Shown here in pieces: positions 10,459-21,500 of a DNA stretch of 64,000 nt. The first letter of the stretch is position 1; every line of letters begins with the position of its first letter. The translations under genes and the position numbers were made by a program. The stretch covers positions 930,001 through 994,000 of the forward strand of contig RSEE01000006.1 in NCBI GenBank assembly GCA_003971905.1, written 5' to 3'. This DNA comes from Moniliella sp. 'wahieum' (Eukaryota > Basidiomycota > Moniliellomycetes > Moniliellales > Moniliellaceae). The notes below the pieces were generated by a model. The model saw only the letters and a program-made list of their open reading frames with translations. It had not been told where the DNA came from and made no database searches.

Positions 10459-13400
10459 TTACTGCTGCTGCGACCGCAGGCGGGCCAAGACCGCCGCCAC
10501 AATATCCGACGCTGGGTTGAGCTCGACCCAATCTAACCCGACAGTTGCACCTTTCCCAAGGCGTATGACGCCCCGAGACTGCGACGCGCCACACAATGAT
10601 CACAGATACGATCCGTCGATGGGAGTGGCGTTTTTGGAACGGAGATATGATGAGAGAGAGATAATATATGTCGGGAAGTGCTGTTAGTATTTCTTTCTCT
10701 GCCCGCTCTCTCACCCGAGCTCCGGGACCGATCGGTTGATAAGACGTACCTCTGCTAGCTGGGCAAACTCTGCCCACTTGGTCTTTCCTGCCCGCGTAAA
10801 CACCTGGGTGTCCCGTTGCTTCACCATTTCCGCCACCATAGACCGCCGCTGGCGCGAGCGCAGCGATGCGTCCGCACCGTCAGCCCCTTGTGACTCGTTT
10901 AATTCATGGAGCACCCCCACCAACGAGGCAAATATATTGAGCAGATGCGCATCCGGCGCTGGAACTAGACCTGCCTGGCTCCTGGCGTTACCTAGCGCTC
11001 GTTTCGCCGTAGCACGCGCCGAGCTCGATGCCCTCATGGCAACGGCCGTGCCCAGTTTTGGAAATTCAGACGAGACACCCGGTCCAGCTGGTCCAGTCCG
11101 CCCAGGTACCGCAGCAGTGGACTTGCTCAATCCGTTGCCGGGGTGCTGTTTTTGCTGAAAGGTATCCTGCAAGCAAGCTTGTACCACGTCCGACTCGGTC
11201 CGTAGCTGAACCATACTTTGTCCGCCCTGCAATACACATTTGACTACCTTGTTCCGCTTCCCGTTCGCGTTAGCTTTTCATTTTCTTCTTCAATATCCAG
11301 GACCACACGTACCTCACACAGTTCCATATACTCGGGCCATCCCTTGACCCCAGCCACGCCATAGACCGACGGGTACGTCTGCTCCATGTTTCCGCTCACC
11401 ACGTTGGAGAGCACCTTGAAGTCCGGAATATGCTGCATTTTACTAATGCGCACCATAGTGTTGACCAACGGCGACATAGAACGGACACAGGCCGAGTCAA
11501 CTGTTGGTTGGGCGCTTGGTGGCGGGAAGTTGTCCATCATCCTCTGAGGCGCTAGCTGTGGGGAAAATGTTGGAAACCTGGGCACGCTTGGACTTGCGCT
11601 TAGATTGGTGCTGGGACAGAGAAGATTGCCCTGATATGGGGGGTGTCATAGTGGAACTGTGATTCTCTTGTCCCGTCACTACTTCTTCCACCTTAGATGT
11701 GTCCTTCGTGGGGGTTGTGGCAGGGTGCGAAAGGTTTCGAACACGCCCTTGTGCCTCGCCCCCATTCTGTTTGAATAAACAGCTGAGGGTGCTATTGTCG
11801 GCCTTCGAATTTGTATTTACCCTTTCCTGCTCGGGTTTCTCGGCCCAGTGGGTCGATGAAGGAAGGGAAGTGGTATCATTGGGTTGCAGTGACGGCCCTT
11901 CCCGCGGCCATTGGTCAGATGATACGTTATTTTTCGACTGGGACGGGCCTTGAGAGTTTGGGTTGGAAAAGCAGGCGTGGAATCATTTCCTTGCAGTGAT
12001 AGGGATTTTGGTCCAGCAATATCTTCCAAACCTGAGGGAGAAGGGGGGGAAACGGTAGCTGCTGTCTCTTGGAGGTCATCAGCCTTACTGGCGGAGGTGC
12101 TGCCTTCCTGCAGTTCGGGTGAAGAGGAAGTGCAAGATGATATGTATGCCTTCTTCGGATCACGAGGGATGGAACTGCCAATATTGATGATGGCAGAGCA
12201 GCCGTTTCCCAAGTTTTGAAGGGCTGATTGGGGAACGGAAATGATGGGATCAGTTTCTTGTTGACGGGTCAAGGGCAACGACTCCGACATCTCCAGGCTG
12301 CCACGGACCACATCTTCCGTTTCAGCAGCTTGTTGATGGGTGGAAGGGTCAATGGTGGGACAGATTGTATCCCCTGCATCACTTTCTTTGGATCGAGGGT
12401 GAGAATTGTTATAGCGTTCATTTTCTTGCACCAGCAGCGCCAACTTTCTCGTTCCCTTCTTGACCGCTGTTGGTTTTTTCCGGAGTGCTGAGGAAGAGGT
12501 CTTTGAGCATTGCGTGCAGGGTGCCTCCTCTAGATCCCCCCTGCTGCCGTTCAGGTTTGATCCTGAAACCCACGCATTCGCTAAATCCTTAACCGAGGGT
12601 GCCGAAGTAGGGTCACAGTAGCTGTTCCTGGTCCCAATGGACGATGCAGGTGTGACGTGATAATTCTGTGACCCTTGGTTGACTCTCCTGCTTTTCTGGG
12701 AAAAGGATACAGCCCAAACGGAGTTGGGCTCATGATCCCGGACCACAGCAGCATTGGAGGATAAAGTAGGTTGATGATGCATCCCTAGCGGCCTGGATCC
12801 GCTGTCCACGGGCCGACGCCAGTTGGTATCGATGCTATGGGAGACAGGGGGGTGGGATGAGCTAGGTCGTAGGCTTTGTGTTCCGATGTCACGTGAAGAT
12901 TGGTCCAATGACTTAGGAGGCTGGATAGAGAGGGTGGACATTCGATCTTCCCACTTGGCGTCCCTGAGGGAGGAAGGAGAAAACAAGGGTGCGATTGCCA
13001 GTATATCTTGCTCCCAGTCCAAAAATCTGGTATCGCTGTTATCACAAGAAGGGATGGTGTGCAAGACGGTATAGCCGCGCTCGAACAGATGTGGAAATAC
13101 TTTCAGGGGAGAGAAATTGGTGGTAAGGATGAGGACGTGGGCTGGAGTTTGAATGCCGGAAATCAGAAACTGGGCCAAGTCGGACGTTAAAGTGAGAGAA
13201 GAAGTGCCGGGATCCGAGAGTACATGTACTCGGACTCCGATCTGGTCGAACATGCCCCACCACACTTGTCCTGTGGTCGCCTCCCCTCCATTGTTAGAAT
13301 GGAAAAGCATTTTGAGAGTGTCGGGATGGAGATACATGTTAAACTGTATGTTCTCGACGTGGTCATGGCCAGCATCAGCAAGACCATCTAGCAGGACGAT

Positions 13401-13777
13401 AGTCCGCATGTATAGGCGGATGCGGTCCACGACGGCGAGGAGAGTCAGTCCTGAGGGTGGGGGGCAAGCCTATGCAGAACCAGACCGTAACGAGAAGTTA
13501 GTAAATGATGCACACGCGGTTGTTGATCAAGGGATGAATATGGTGAGGGGGGGATGTTCGGATATTGATAGGTAGATATAATACGCACTTCGACGTCCCA
13601 GTATACTGCATACACACGCCGTGCTGTATGGGAGGAGGTGATGGTGGTGGGAAGAGGGGTTGTAAAGGGGGGGCCCAGGATGAGGGGCCCGCGAATGTGC
13701 TTGGCGACGCCCAGGCTCACCACGATGGAGACGGCCACTGACGTGACGAGGACGATGGTAGTGGAGAGTGCGGGCAT
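10459..13777 (-). CDS. NYN (PIN-like) domain protein with C-terminal OST-HTH/LOTUS-like modules
   Basis: Four exons reconstructed from splice sites: 13589-13777, 11313-13469, 10750-11226 and 10459-10578. All three introns are phase 0 with GTGCGT or GTACGT donors. Exon 1 starts MPALSTTIV, has a hydrophobic segment (residues about 5-25) and ends VYAVYWDVE, the first NYN strand with its Asp. Exon 2 continues ACPPPSGLTLL and the rest of the NYN fold (to about 13060), then a 450-residue Ser/Pro-rich linker. The C-terminal part reads AGVKGWPEYMELCE joined to GGQSMVQL, and further on KTKWAEFAQLAE joined to SRGVIRLGKG and LDWVELNP. Both resemble winged-helix OST-HTH/LOTUS modules. Two frame changes (near 11850 and 11540) break the linker. 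MARF1/limkain-type NYN-LOTUS proteins act in RNA metabolism. Where a typical NYN has ISGDxDF, this one has LTTNFSP. About 980 aa. Function is an inference. Confidence 0.78.
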
Positions 13778-14859
13778 GGTGAGATCCGAGCAAAAAGCAG
13801 CAGAGGAAGGCGGAGGCGCAGTGGTGGTTGAGGGATAGGGGTGGTAAAATGATGATGGTGGTGGTGAAGAGAGGAGATGGCAGCGAGTCGCATCCCGACA
13901 GGGTATATATATAGTGTTGTCCAGTCGCCGGGAGCTTATGTCCAGGAGGATGTTGTGAGTACAGAGTATACGATACTCTTGCCAAAGAAAGCATAACTCT
14001 CCATCTATAGTGCTACTACTTAAATACAGGTGCAGGGGGATTGCCAAACGGCCCTTGTGAAGGAGGGTGAGCTGGACGCGATGATGCAACCGCACTGAGC
14101 CGCACTGGGCGCTGCGCCTTTCCGTCGCAGCCGCCTGGGGGGCTTGGCGGTGCGCACTCTTGCCCTGTTCCGACCCCGGGCTTGACACAAGCGAACAGCA
14201 CGTCGTTGGTTGCGCCCTCTCTTCGTATACCGTATGGACCCTGCCTAGGGGCAGTCACTATAATATACTAGGTCTTCTATTAGTAGTTATTGGTTTTCAA
14301 TGCCCATTCCCCAAGCAAGCTGTCCAACGTCGTCGCCCTCTCAATAATCTGGCCTGCGCCACAAGATGAATGGGGTGTCTGCGTTGATATATGGTACAGC
14401 ACGGGAAAGCGAGGCAACAGGCGCGACAAGAGATCAATTTTAGCTACACATCTCGCGGTTGTTAATCAAGATCCAATCAGGGCGAAGCAAGATTGCAGGG
14501 GGTGACCGGTGTGATTTCTGCTGGCATCGTACTTTTTTTCGACTGTGGCGTGTCACTCCATCTTCTGCATCATCACCTTAGGGGAAGCTCTTCTCCAGAT
14601 CATTGATCATCGTCAGATCCAATGCTTGCGTTGCATTTCGTGGGCCAGCGTGCATAGGCAGTCGTCACAGAGAGCTACGACAGCAGAAGGACACAACAAC
14701 GGAGGGTATGCGCATCAATAGCCCAAACAGGGGACAACAAAAAGAAGGGAATGAAAAGGAAAAACAAAACCGCCCAACCACTTGTCATTGGCAGTCACCG
14801 CCCTGCTTTAACGACGGCTCAAGTTGAACGTCGACGGTTCCGTACCAGCTCAGCCCGAG
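13778..14859. other. Intergenic, promoter of the NYN gene
   Basis: About 1.1 kb between two (-) genes. It contains a TATA box and one GGTGACCGGTG motif (14501-14511). No supported coding segment or tRNA. Confidence 0.5.
13904..13913 (-). promoter_or_regulatory. TATA box of the NYN gene
   Basis: A TATATATATA run sits 127 bp upstream of the ATG at 13777, a plausible core-promoter position. Functional status is inferred from sequence and spacing only. Confidence 0.45.
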
Positions 14860-17800
14860 TCATGAAGTTGGCTGAGGTTCCGACTCGGTTTGATCCAACT
14901 GCGGTATCTCGTCCTTCAGGGCTGGCCTGGCTTGGTTCTGCGTTCGTCCCTGGGTAGACATGACAGGCGGTGCCGTTGTTGCTGACATGCCAGCCGAAGA
15001 GCTGGGGCCTCGCGCAGTGCTGGCTGAGGTAACACGAGCAACACTGGCAGACGTCGATCGGGGGCGGACCAAGCCGACAGTGCCGGGTCCAGGATTGGCC
15101 GTCGTATTGGTCTGAGGCCGTAGCGAGCCCCGCGCGAGGGGCGTGAAGGCGGGAAGCGCCAAGCGTGTGCTCACACCGACGCTCACTGCCCCCATCCCGC
15201 CGGTCCAGGTGGAATGGCCAGCGAGTTGGCGGCCAACGGCGTTGGGGCGGATGTGGCCCTCAGTCCCATGAGACGAGGAAGGGGCACCCACTCCACTGTT
15301 AGGGACGCTAATGGACAGAGAAAGAAGAGGCCAAACTGGGGTGACGTGACTGATGTCGCTGTCGGGACGAAGAAACCAAATGGGGATCGACCTTGGCCTT
15401 CAGCGGAGCGTCCATAACAATCTCCTGGGCAGCCCGAGACAGAACGAGTTCGGAACGGGTAGGTGAGTTAGTGCCAGTTGGAGGATGAGGTGACCGTCCT
15501 GCCCGGCTTTTGCGACTGCGATGCGAGCTGTGGCGGGAAAATGATTCGCTTGGAGCCAAAGTCGAAGGGTCAACTTTGGGCTTGAAGCCGCCCTGAAGCG
15601 CTTTGCGCAAGACAGGGTCCTTTAATAAGGACGCTAATGTCTTTGCCTCAATCATCGCCGCGTCGCTTCGATCCGAGAATGAAGGCATTGCTACCCTTTG
15701 CGAGGAAGAAAGGATGGATGGCGAGGATGGCTCGTGGTCCGCCGCATCAAATACCAGTCCGAGAGCACGAGAGGGATGCGGCTCGCCCTTCGGATGCGAA
15801 GGAGGTTCAAAGGAGCACCGCCGGGCGAGCCGCGGGACGAAACATGAGACGCGGAATGCGACTGGCGGGACAGAAGCGAATGAGGACGCGAAAGGTGGGA
15901 TCCTGCCGAGGGATGGGACGCGTGTGAGGTGGTGCGCGAGGGAATCGGAACAGTTTCCTTCAACCCGCCCGCCCGAGCACACAGAGCGGATAGAAGGAGA
16001 CCGAGACGAGTGCGAGCCCAACTCTTCCCGTTCCAGGACGGCGGCGCCTTGTTCTAGCCGCACGGCGTCGCCTCAAATACTTTGGCTTTCCCACGGAACA
16101 CTTTGTCGCGTAGGGCTTCCGGAAGAGAAGCGTCGGACTCGCTCCCCTCGGGCTCAGGCCCGGGAGAACCCAAGGCGGAAGCGGGACGTACAACGGACTC
16201 GGTTGGTGGGGAGACGGGGGGCACAGCGGACTCGGTGGGTGGGGAGACGGGGGGCACAACAGACTCGGCGGATGGGGAGACGGGAAGCGCAACGGTCTCG
16301 GCGGGTGGGGAGACGGGTGGTACAGCCGAGTCTACCACGATCAATTGAGGCAGCGGTTCAGATGGTGAATGCGGTAGTGCCTGTTCCTTGGAAGAGTCGA
16401 GGGCGCGCGACTCTGAAAGGGGACTGGCCGGCACAAGTTGATCGTCGGGAGGCGCAGGCGCAGGGGGGGCTGATAAGTTCGTCTCTGCCTTTTGATCCGA
16501 CGCCGCAGCTGGGTTCAGCACGATATCCGCGGTGATTTGAGCCCAGAGATGTGCTTGGTCGCGAATCTGGTGTCGTGTTGAGACTTGGTCGGGATCTTTT
16601 CCTCCTTGACCGCCAATGTCAACAATTGCCGTTCCCTCTCGCTCTGCAATACCGAGCGAAGTTTGTCAGCGTTAACCAACTGAGCGGTGCCGCTCGAATT
16701 GGGTTGGTCTGAGTGAAAAAAGGTGTCTTCTCCCGGGGGAGAGTCGGTGTTGAGGACAAAAGGCGTTGTAATGGAGCAAGGGACTGTCGTCCGGGGAGAT
16801 AGATAGGAGTGAGACCTGATGCTGGAGCGGCTGTTGCTCAGGTTCCGTCTTGGTCCGAGGTGGGTGTACCGGGAAGGAGGATGGATAAGGACGGCCAAGC
16901 CTGGTCGGAGGCTGGGGCATGGCACGGATCAGCCTCATCTCTGCATCAATATCGGTTGCCGTGGTCCCCGCCACGCTCGGAGCGGGCTCGGCGGACCCGT
17001 TCTCGTCCACTGGACCGATCGGGGTGGGCGGACGCGCGGCAGCTGTCGCCACGCCCACGACCCATCGAGGGTAGGCACAAACCCGGTACTGGAGCGGAGC
17101 GAGGTCGAGCGGAGGGAAGCGTGGTGGAACGGGTACCCCAACCTGTGTGAGACGGGCAAGGTAGCGATGCTGGTGCTGGCGCGTGCGTGCCCGGGCAGCG
17201 TAGCATCTGACGCCTCCTCGGTCCAGGTGTAGGCGACGCCAATTTGGTCCGATTCAGGTGCATCCTGCTCATCCGGAGGAGCTTCACATGCATGCTGTCG
17301 TCCGGCTGGGACGCTATGGCAGGATCGGAGGGCAGATCTGTCGTGGCAGTGGGAGGGGAGCGGGGAAAGCGATCGTGGAAATGAGCAGCGGTCCAGAAGG
17401 CTTGGGGAGAGGCAAGGGCCTGGGACGCTCCGGACTCAAGGCGGGAGGAGTCGAGGATGAGGGGGAGGGGTCGTGTGAATGCGCGCGGGAGCAAGGGAGG
17501 AGATGGTGGGTTCAAGTGAATGGCGCGCAGGAGGAGGAAGGGAGGAGAGGGAGGGTTCATGTGAATGGCGCGCGGCAGGAGGGAGGGGAGGAGAGGGAGG
17601 GTTCATGTGAATGGCGCTCGGGAGGAAGAGAAGGGGCGCTGGGCTCGGTCTCGTCGTCGGCTCCGAGGTCGGAGGCAGGATGGAGGGCACAGCCAAATGG
17701 GGGGCGCGCGTCGTCATGGCGGCCCTGGCGGCCTTGGAGCGGAAGGATATGCGGCGGAAAAAGCGGCTGGGTGCCGATCCGGCCGAGCGACTCAGGCGCA

Positions 17801-18037
17801 GGAGGGAGACGGAGGCGTTGGAGGGGAAGCTGACGAGGTCGAGCGAGTCGTCGTACTGCCGTCGCGCAAACAGACGCCGGGCGGGGCGGGGGGGCGGGGG
17901 ACATCGCATCGGCATCGGCGGGGGCGGGGGCGGGGGCGGGGGCAGGGGCGGGAGCGGTGGCGGTGGCGGTGTGGTGTCGTGTCTGTGGGCGGGAGTGTCT
18001 GGGGGTGCGCGAGTACCTGCGCATCCACATCCGCCAT
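14860..18037 (-). CDS. Uncharacterised Ser/Pro-rich low-complexity protein, frameshifted
   Basis: I do not recognise this protein. A start MADVDAQVLAHP at 18037 leads into a Pro/Ala-rich stretch. Segments on successive frames follow: YDDSLDLVSFPSNASVSLL (about 17830), KLLRMSRMHLNRTKLA (about 17250), TDIDAEMRLIRAMPQPP (about 16930), a short coiled-coil-like KLRSVLQSERERQLL (about 16640), a four-copy VSPPTES repeat (16196-16327), RDKVFRGKAKVFEA (about 16090), ASLLKDPVLRKALQGGFKPK (about 15600), and a Ser/Thr/Pro-rich end at 14860. Codon-like composition continues across at least six frames, so one broken gene of about 1,000 residues is more likely than several small ones. Undetected introns or a split into two genes remain possible. 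Probably intrinsically disordered. No function assigned. Confidence 0.5.
16196..16327. repeat. Four 33-bp tandem repeats coding an 11-residue unit
   Basis: Units at 16196, 16229, 16262 and 16295 share GGGGAGACGGG. On the (-) strand they encode variants of an 11-residue unit around PVSPPTES inside the low-complexity protein. The period is a multiple of three, so copy-number change would keep frame. Confidence 0.85.
17881..17956 (+). repeat. GGGGGC-type G-run array (potential G-quadruplex)
   Basis: More than six runs of four or more G separated by single C residues or short spacers, on the strand opposite the low-complexity gene. It codes a Pro/Ala-rich stretch near that protein's N-terminus. 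Satisfies the usual G4 sequence pattern; folding is an inference. Confidence 0.7.
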
Positions 18038-18394
18038 GGCGCGTCCAGGCGGCGGCGGCGGCGGTGGAGTTACCGCGGCGGCAGTAGGCGATGGCGGCGG
18101 ACAATGACTGGTCTGAGTGGGATCGGCTCAGCGGACCGGTGAGCGTGCCACCCACAGGTGACCGGTGAGACCATCTGGGGCGAGGTGCGCACACTGGCCC
18201 TGGGCGGCGCTGCTCCACTCGGGCGGTCTAGGGTTGGCAGCGGCCTCGCATGGGGCCAGTGGCAGCGCTATGATGCACATGACGCGAGTACGAGTACGGA
18301 GGACTGGGCAGCACACTTGTGTGGACATTACAACTAGCACAGTAGAGTACAATACAGCCGCCCAACATCCAACTCAGTGGAGTACGCTGAGTGT
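18038..18394. other. Intergenic, promoter region of the low-complexity gene
   Basis: Contains two ACCGGTGAG copies (18135-18143 and 18161-18169) upstream of the 18037 start. No coding segment recognised. Confidence 0.4.
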
Positions 18395-18563
18395 GAGAGT
18401 GCTGTGTAGAGAGTTGAGAGTGTTGTGTAGGGAGATGAGAGTGCTGTGTAGAGAGTTCAGAGTGTTGAGTTGAGTGAGTTGAGTGTTGTGTATGGTGTGT
18501 TGTGTGTAAAGTGTTGAGTGTTGGGTGTATGGTGTGTTGTGTGTAAAGTGTTGAGTGTTGTGT
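18395..18563. repeat. GT/GA-rich minisatellite at the adenylate cyclase 3' end
   Basis: First part: about 25-bp units around GAGAGTGCTGTGTAGAGAG. Second part: two 37-bp units (18488 and 18525) around GTGTATGGTGTGTTGTGTG. The array overlaps the predicted end of adenylate cyclase and would encode a His/Thr/Asn-rich tail. Confidence 0.8.
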
Positions 18564-21500
18564 GTTTTTGGATCCCGAGGGCCGAGTTTAACACCCTCAA
18601 GCCGTTGGCGGAGGTGTGCTGCTCAGACAGGCGCTGCAGCCGCGCAGCCAGCGCGTCCAGCTCCGCCAGCCCCACCGTCAACCCCCCCCGCCGTGCCTTG
18701 GCCCGGGCACAACTTGGCCAGCATCGAGTCGAGCGTCATTTTGCCCGCCGCGTTGGCCAGCCGCATGACAGCTGCTGCAGCACCCCCGCCAGCTCCTCGT
18801 CCGATGCATCCTCCCGCACCCCGCACCCCAGCTGCTCGGGATGAGCCAGTACTACCTCTTCCACCCGGCCCATCCGTGCGCCAGGCGGAACCAGTTTGCC
18901 GCCAACCGCTGCCGTCACGCCGTCGCCAGCTGCTGCGGTCAAGCCGCCAAACACGTGGCCGGCGCTCAGGGCCTCGATGCGCACGCACAACAGTGCGATT
19001 TGGCGCACCTGCTGCGCATCCACCACCTGCACCGTCGGCTCAAAACACGCGAACGGCGCCGCGGATCCTGGAGCGTCGGATCGTACTTTAATCGCCCCGC
19101 AATCGCGTGGGATACACATTGTACAGCAGCTCGGGCTCTCCAGCCCTTGAGCCGCCGAAAGCCAATTTCCTTGATCCCAAACCCCATCCTGCGCAGCAAC
19201 GTCACATCGCGGCTGACCTCGTGCCCGCCCCTGCCGGTGCTTTCGCTTGGGTCTTCGTCCGCGCCAGCCGAGTTGGTCGGGTGCAAGGCCCATGGTCTCG
19301 GTCAATTCTTGTACCACGTCTTTGCTCACAAAGATTGCCCGCCCCGCGCCGCACTCTCGATCCGCGCTGCCCGGTTGACCATCGGGCCAAAGTAGTCCAT
19401 CCGCCCCGTGATCGGATCGGGCTCGCAGACAGGACTGCCCCAATGAATCCCCATCCGAAGTCGAAGCCCGCGGTAGATCACTTTGCCTTCATCGTCTCGC
19501 ACTTCCTTGCCTTCCTCGCTCTCCAGCAGCTCTTGCGGCCAATCCTCTTTCAGCAGCAACGTCTGCACATTGAAGCACCACAATAGCGCCGCCGACACGT
19601 CGAGAAGCTTGCCTAAAATGGACCCAGGCCGAAACACACACACATCAGTCAATAAGGCGCCCCCCCTAATATACAGGCACACAACAAGGAATGAGAAAAA
19701 CCTACCATCATCCCATCGCCTTCGACCTTGCTCTCAAACCCTGCTACAACCCGCAGTTGCCGTCGAAGGAGAGAGTTGTGCAGGCGCATGGCCGTGTGCA
19801 TGCCCGAGTTGGTCTCCAGAGCCGGGTGGAATTTTGAATGTCGGTAAAACACAGGGCGATCTGGCCAATCGGGGGCGCCACCTCGCGCTCCAACCGAGCC
19901 AAGTTGCGATCGGCCGGCAAACTGGTTCCGCCCACTTCGCCAAACCGTTTGCGTCGGACGCCATCCATGTCGGACGTGGCCAGGCCAGTGGCTGGGCCAG
20001 CACGAGGGCCAAACAGATCGGCGACGGATAAAATCATGACCATGATGCTCTCGTCGCCGCCATAGGAGATGGCCAAATCGCGCAGACGCTGCGCCGGTTC
20101 ATCGGATCGTCCCGTTCCATCCGCGCAATGTACCGCGGTCTGGTACGACAAAAAACTGCCACAGCGATCGGTTGGCAATGATCAAGAATTCATCCGAATC
20201 CACAGCTCGACCTTGGCGCACGCCGGCGCCGCATTCACCACGGGGAACAAGTGGTAGTATCCAAACCACGCGACAGTCAAGCACATCCTTCACCCGCCCA
20301 CGCAACGACACCCACCCTTCGGCGGTCGGATGCGCTGGTTTCCTCGCGGTCAAAGGTTCGTGTTTGTGGCCGAGCAGTTCGGCTTGGCCGCCAGTATGGC
20401 TCAGCACAGCCAACGCGTCGCCGGCATTGGCATGTAGAGGGTGCGACCGGTCAGGTAGGCCACCACGGCCGAACACCCTCGGTCCATTCCGGCAGCGAGG
20501 GTGACGTCGGATCGGGGCAAGGGCAAGCGCGGTTCGCGCGTCGCCGCATGCACACGCGCCTCCGACGTGCGACGCCTGTGTTCGTCGGCATCAGCTGGGC
20601 AAAGAGGCTGTTGGATGAAGGAAGGAAACGGCGCAACAAGCCTCAACCGAGAGTGTCCGGATCGTTGTCCATGACCATCAATTGCTTTTCCACCTGCACC
20701 GCCAAGCCTTCCGCCAGAAAGCGGGCAATCTTGTTGGCGCCCGTCGCGTCGGGTCCGCGACCGTCAAACAGCCCCAGCAACGCTTCGCTCCCATCTCGCT
20801 TGCGGAAATCGGGCAGACACACATCCACCGTGTGCAACGAATCGCGCTCGCCCAGCGCATCCGCAATCCCATACGACAGACGGGGTGACCTTGGACAAGG
20901 ACGTGCGCACCCGTCGGTTCATCACCTCCTCCGGCGTCGAGTTGGTCGCCACCGTCACGTCCATCAAGCCCAGCACGCGAAGCATGGGGACATGGCTAAA
21001 GTCGGTAATGTTTTTGCGTCGCCGGAAAGGGTGATGAACTTGGCATTGATCTAAAACGCTTGTTGCCACGTTGAGGTTGGGTAGCGCAAGTCGGATTGTT
21101 GTTCCAGTTCCATCGTACGTCCAATTGGCCACGTTGTACTTGAGGTTGTTGTTGCCCACGTCCAGCTTGACCAGCGCCGTCATCCGACTCAATTCGGGGG
21201 CAGGTTTGGAGTTTGTTGCGTTGAGAACAGGATGCGGAGAGGGAGGGCCAACACATCCTCTGGCACACTGGTTAAACTGTGCCCGAAAGTACAGTTCCTG
21301 CAACCGCTTGTTGGCCGACAGCGTGTGCACCGGCACTTCGTAAAATCTCATTAAAGCTGAGGTTGAGCACTTCCAGCTCAGTAACAAACGCAAAATAAAA
21401 CACATCGTCGGCACATGGTTGTCGGCCAAACGCAATTGGCGCAAACTCAGAGCTAATGGCGGCACGTGGGCCAACGACGGTGCGGACGAGCCGGCTGAAC

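Noticed and set aside
14016-14258. 80-codon (-) frame and neighbours in the NYN/low-complexity spacer
   Set aside because: No homologous features; lies in promoter-type DNA with a TATA box and regulatory-like motifs.
15603-16535. 310-codon (+) open frame, Arg/Glu-rich
   Set aside because: Antisense to the Ser/Pro-rich (-) gene; its RRVGRRxAQ repeat is simply the reverse of the 33-bp VSPPTES array.
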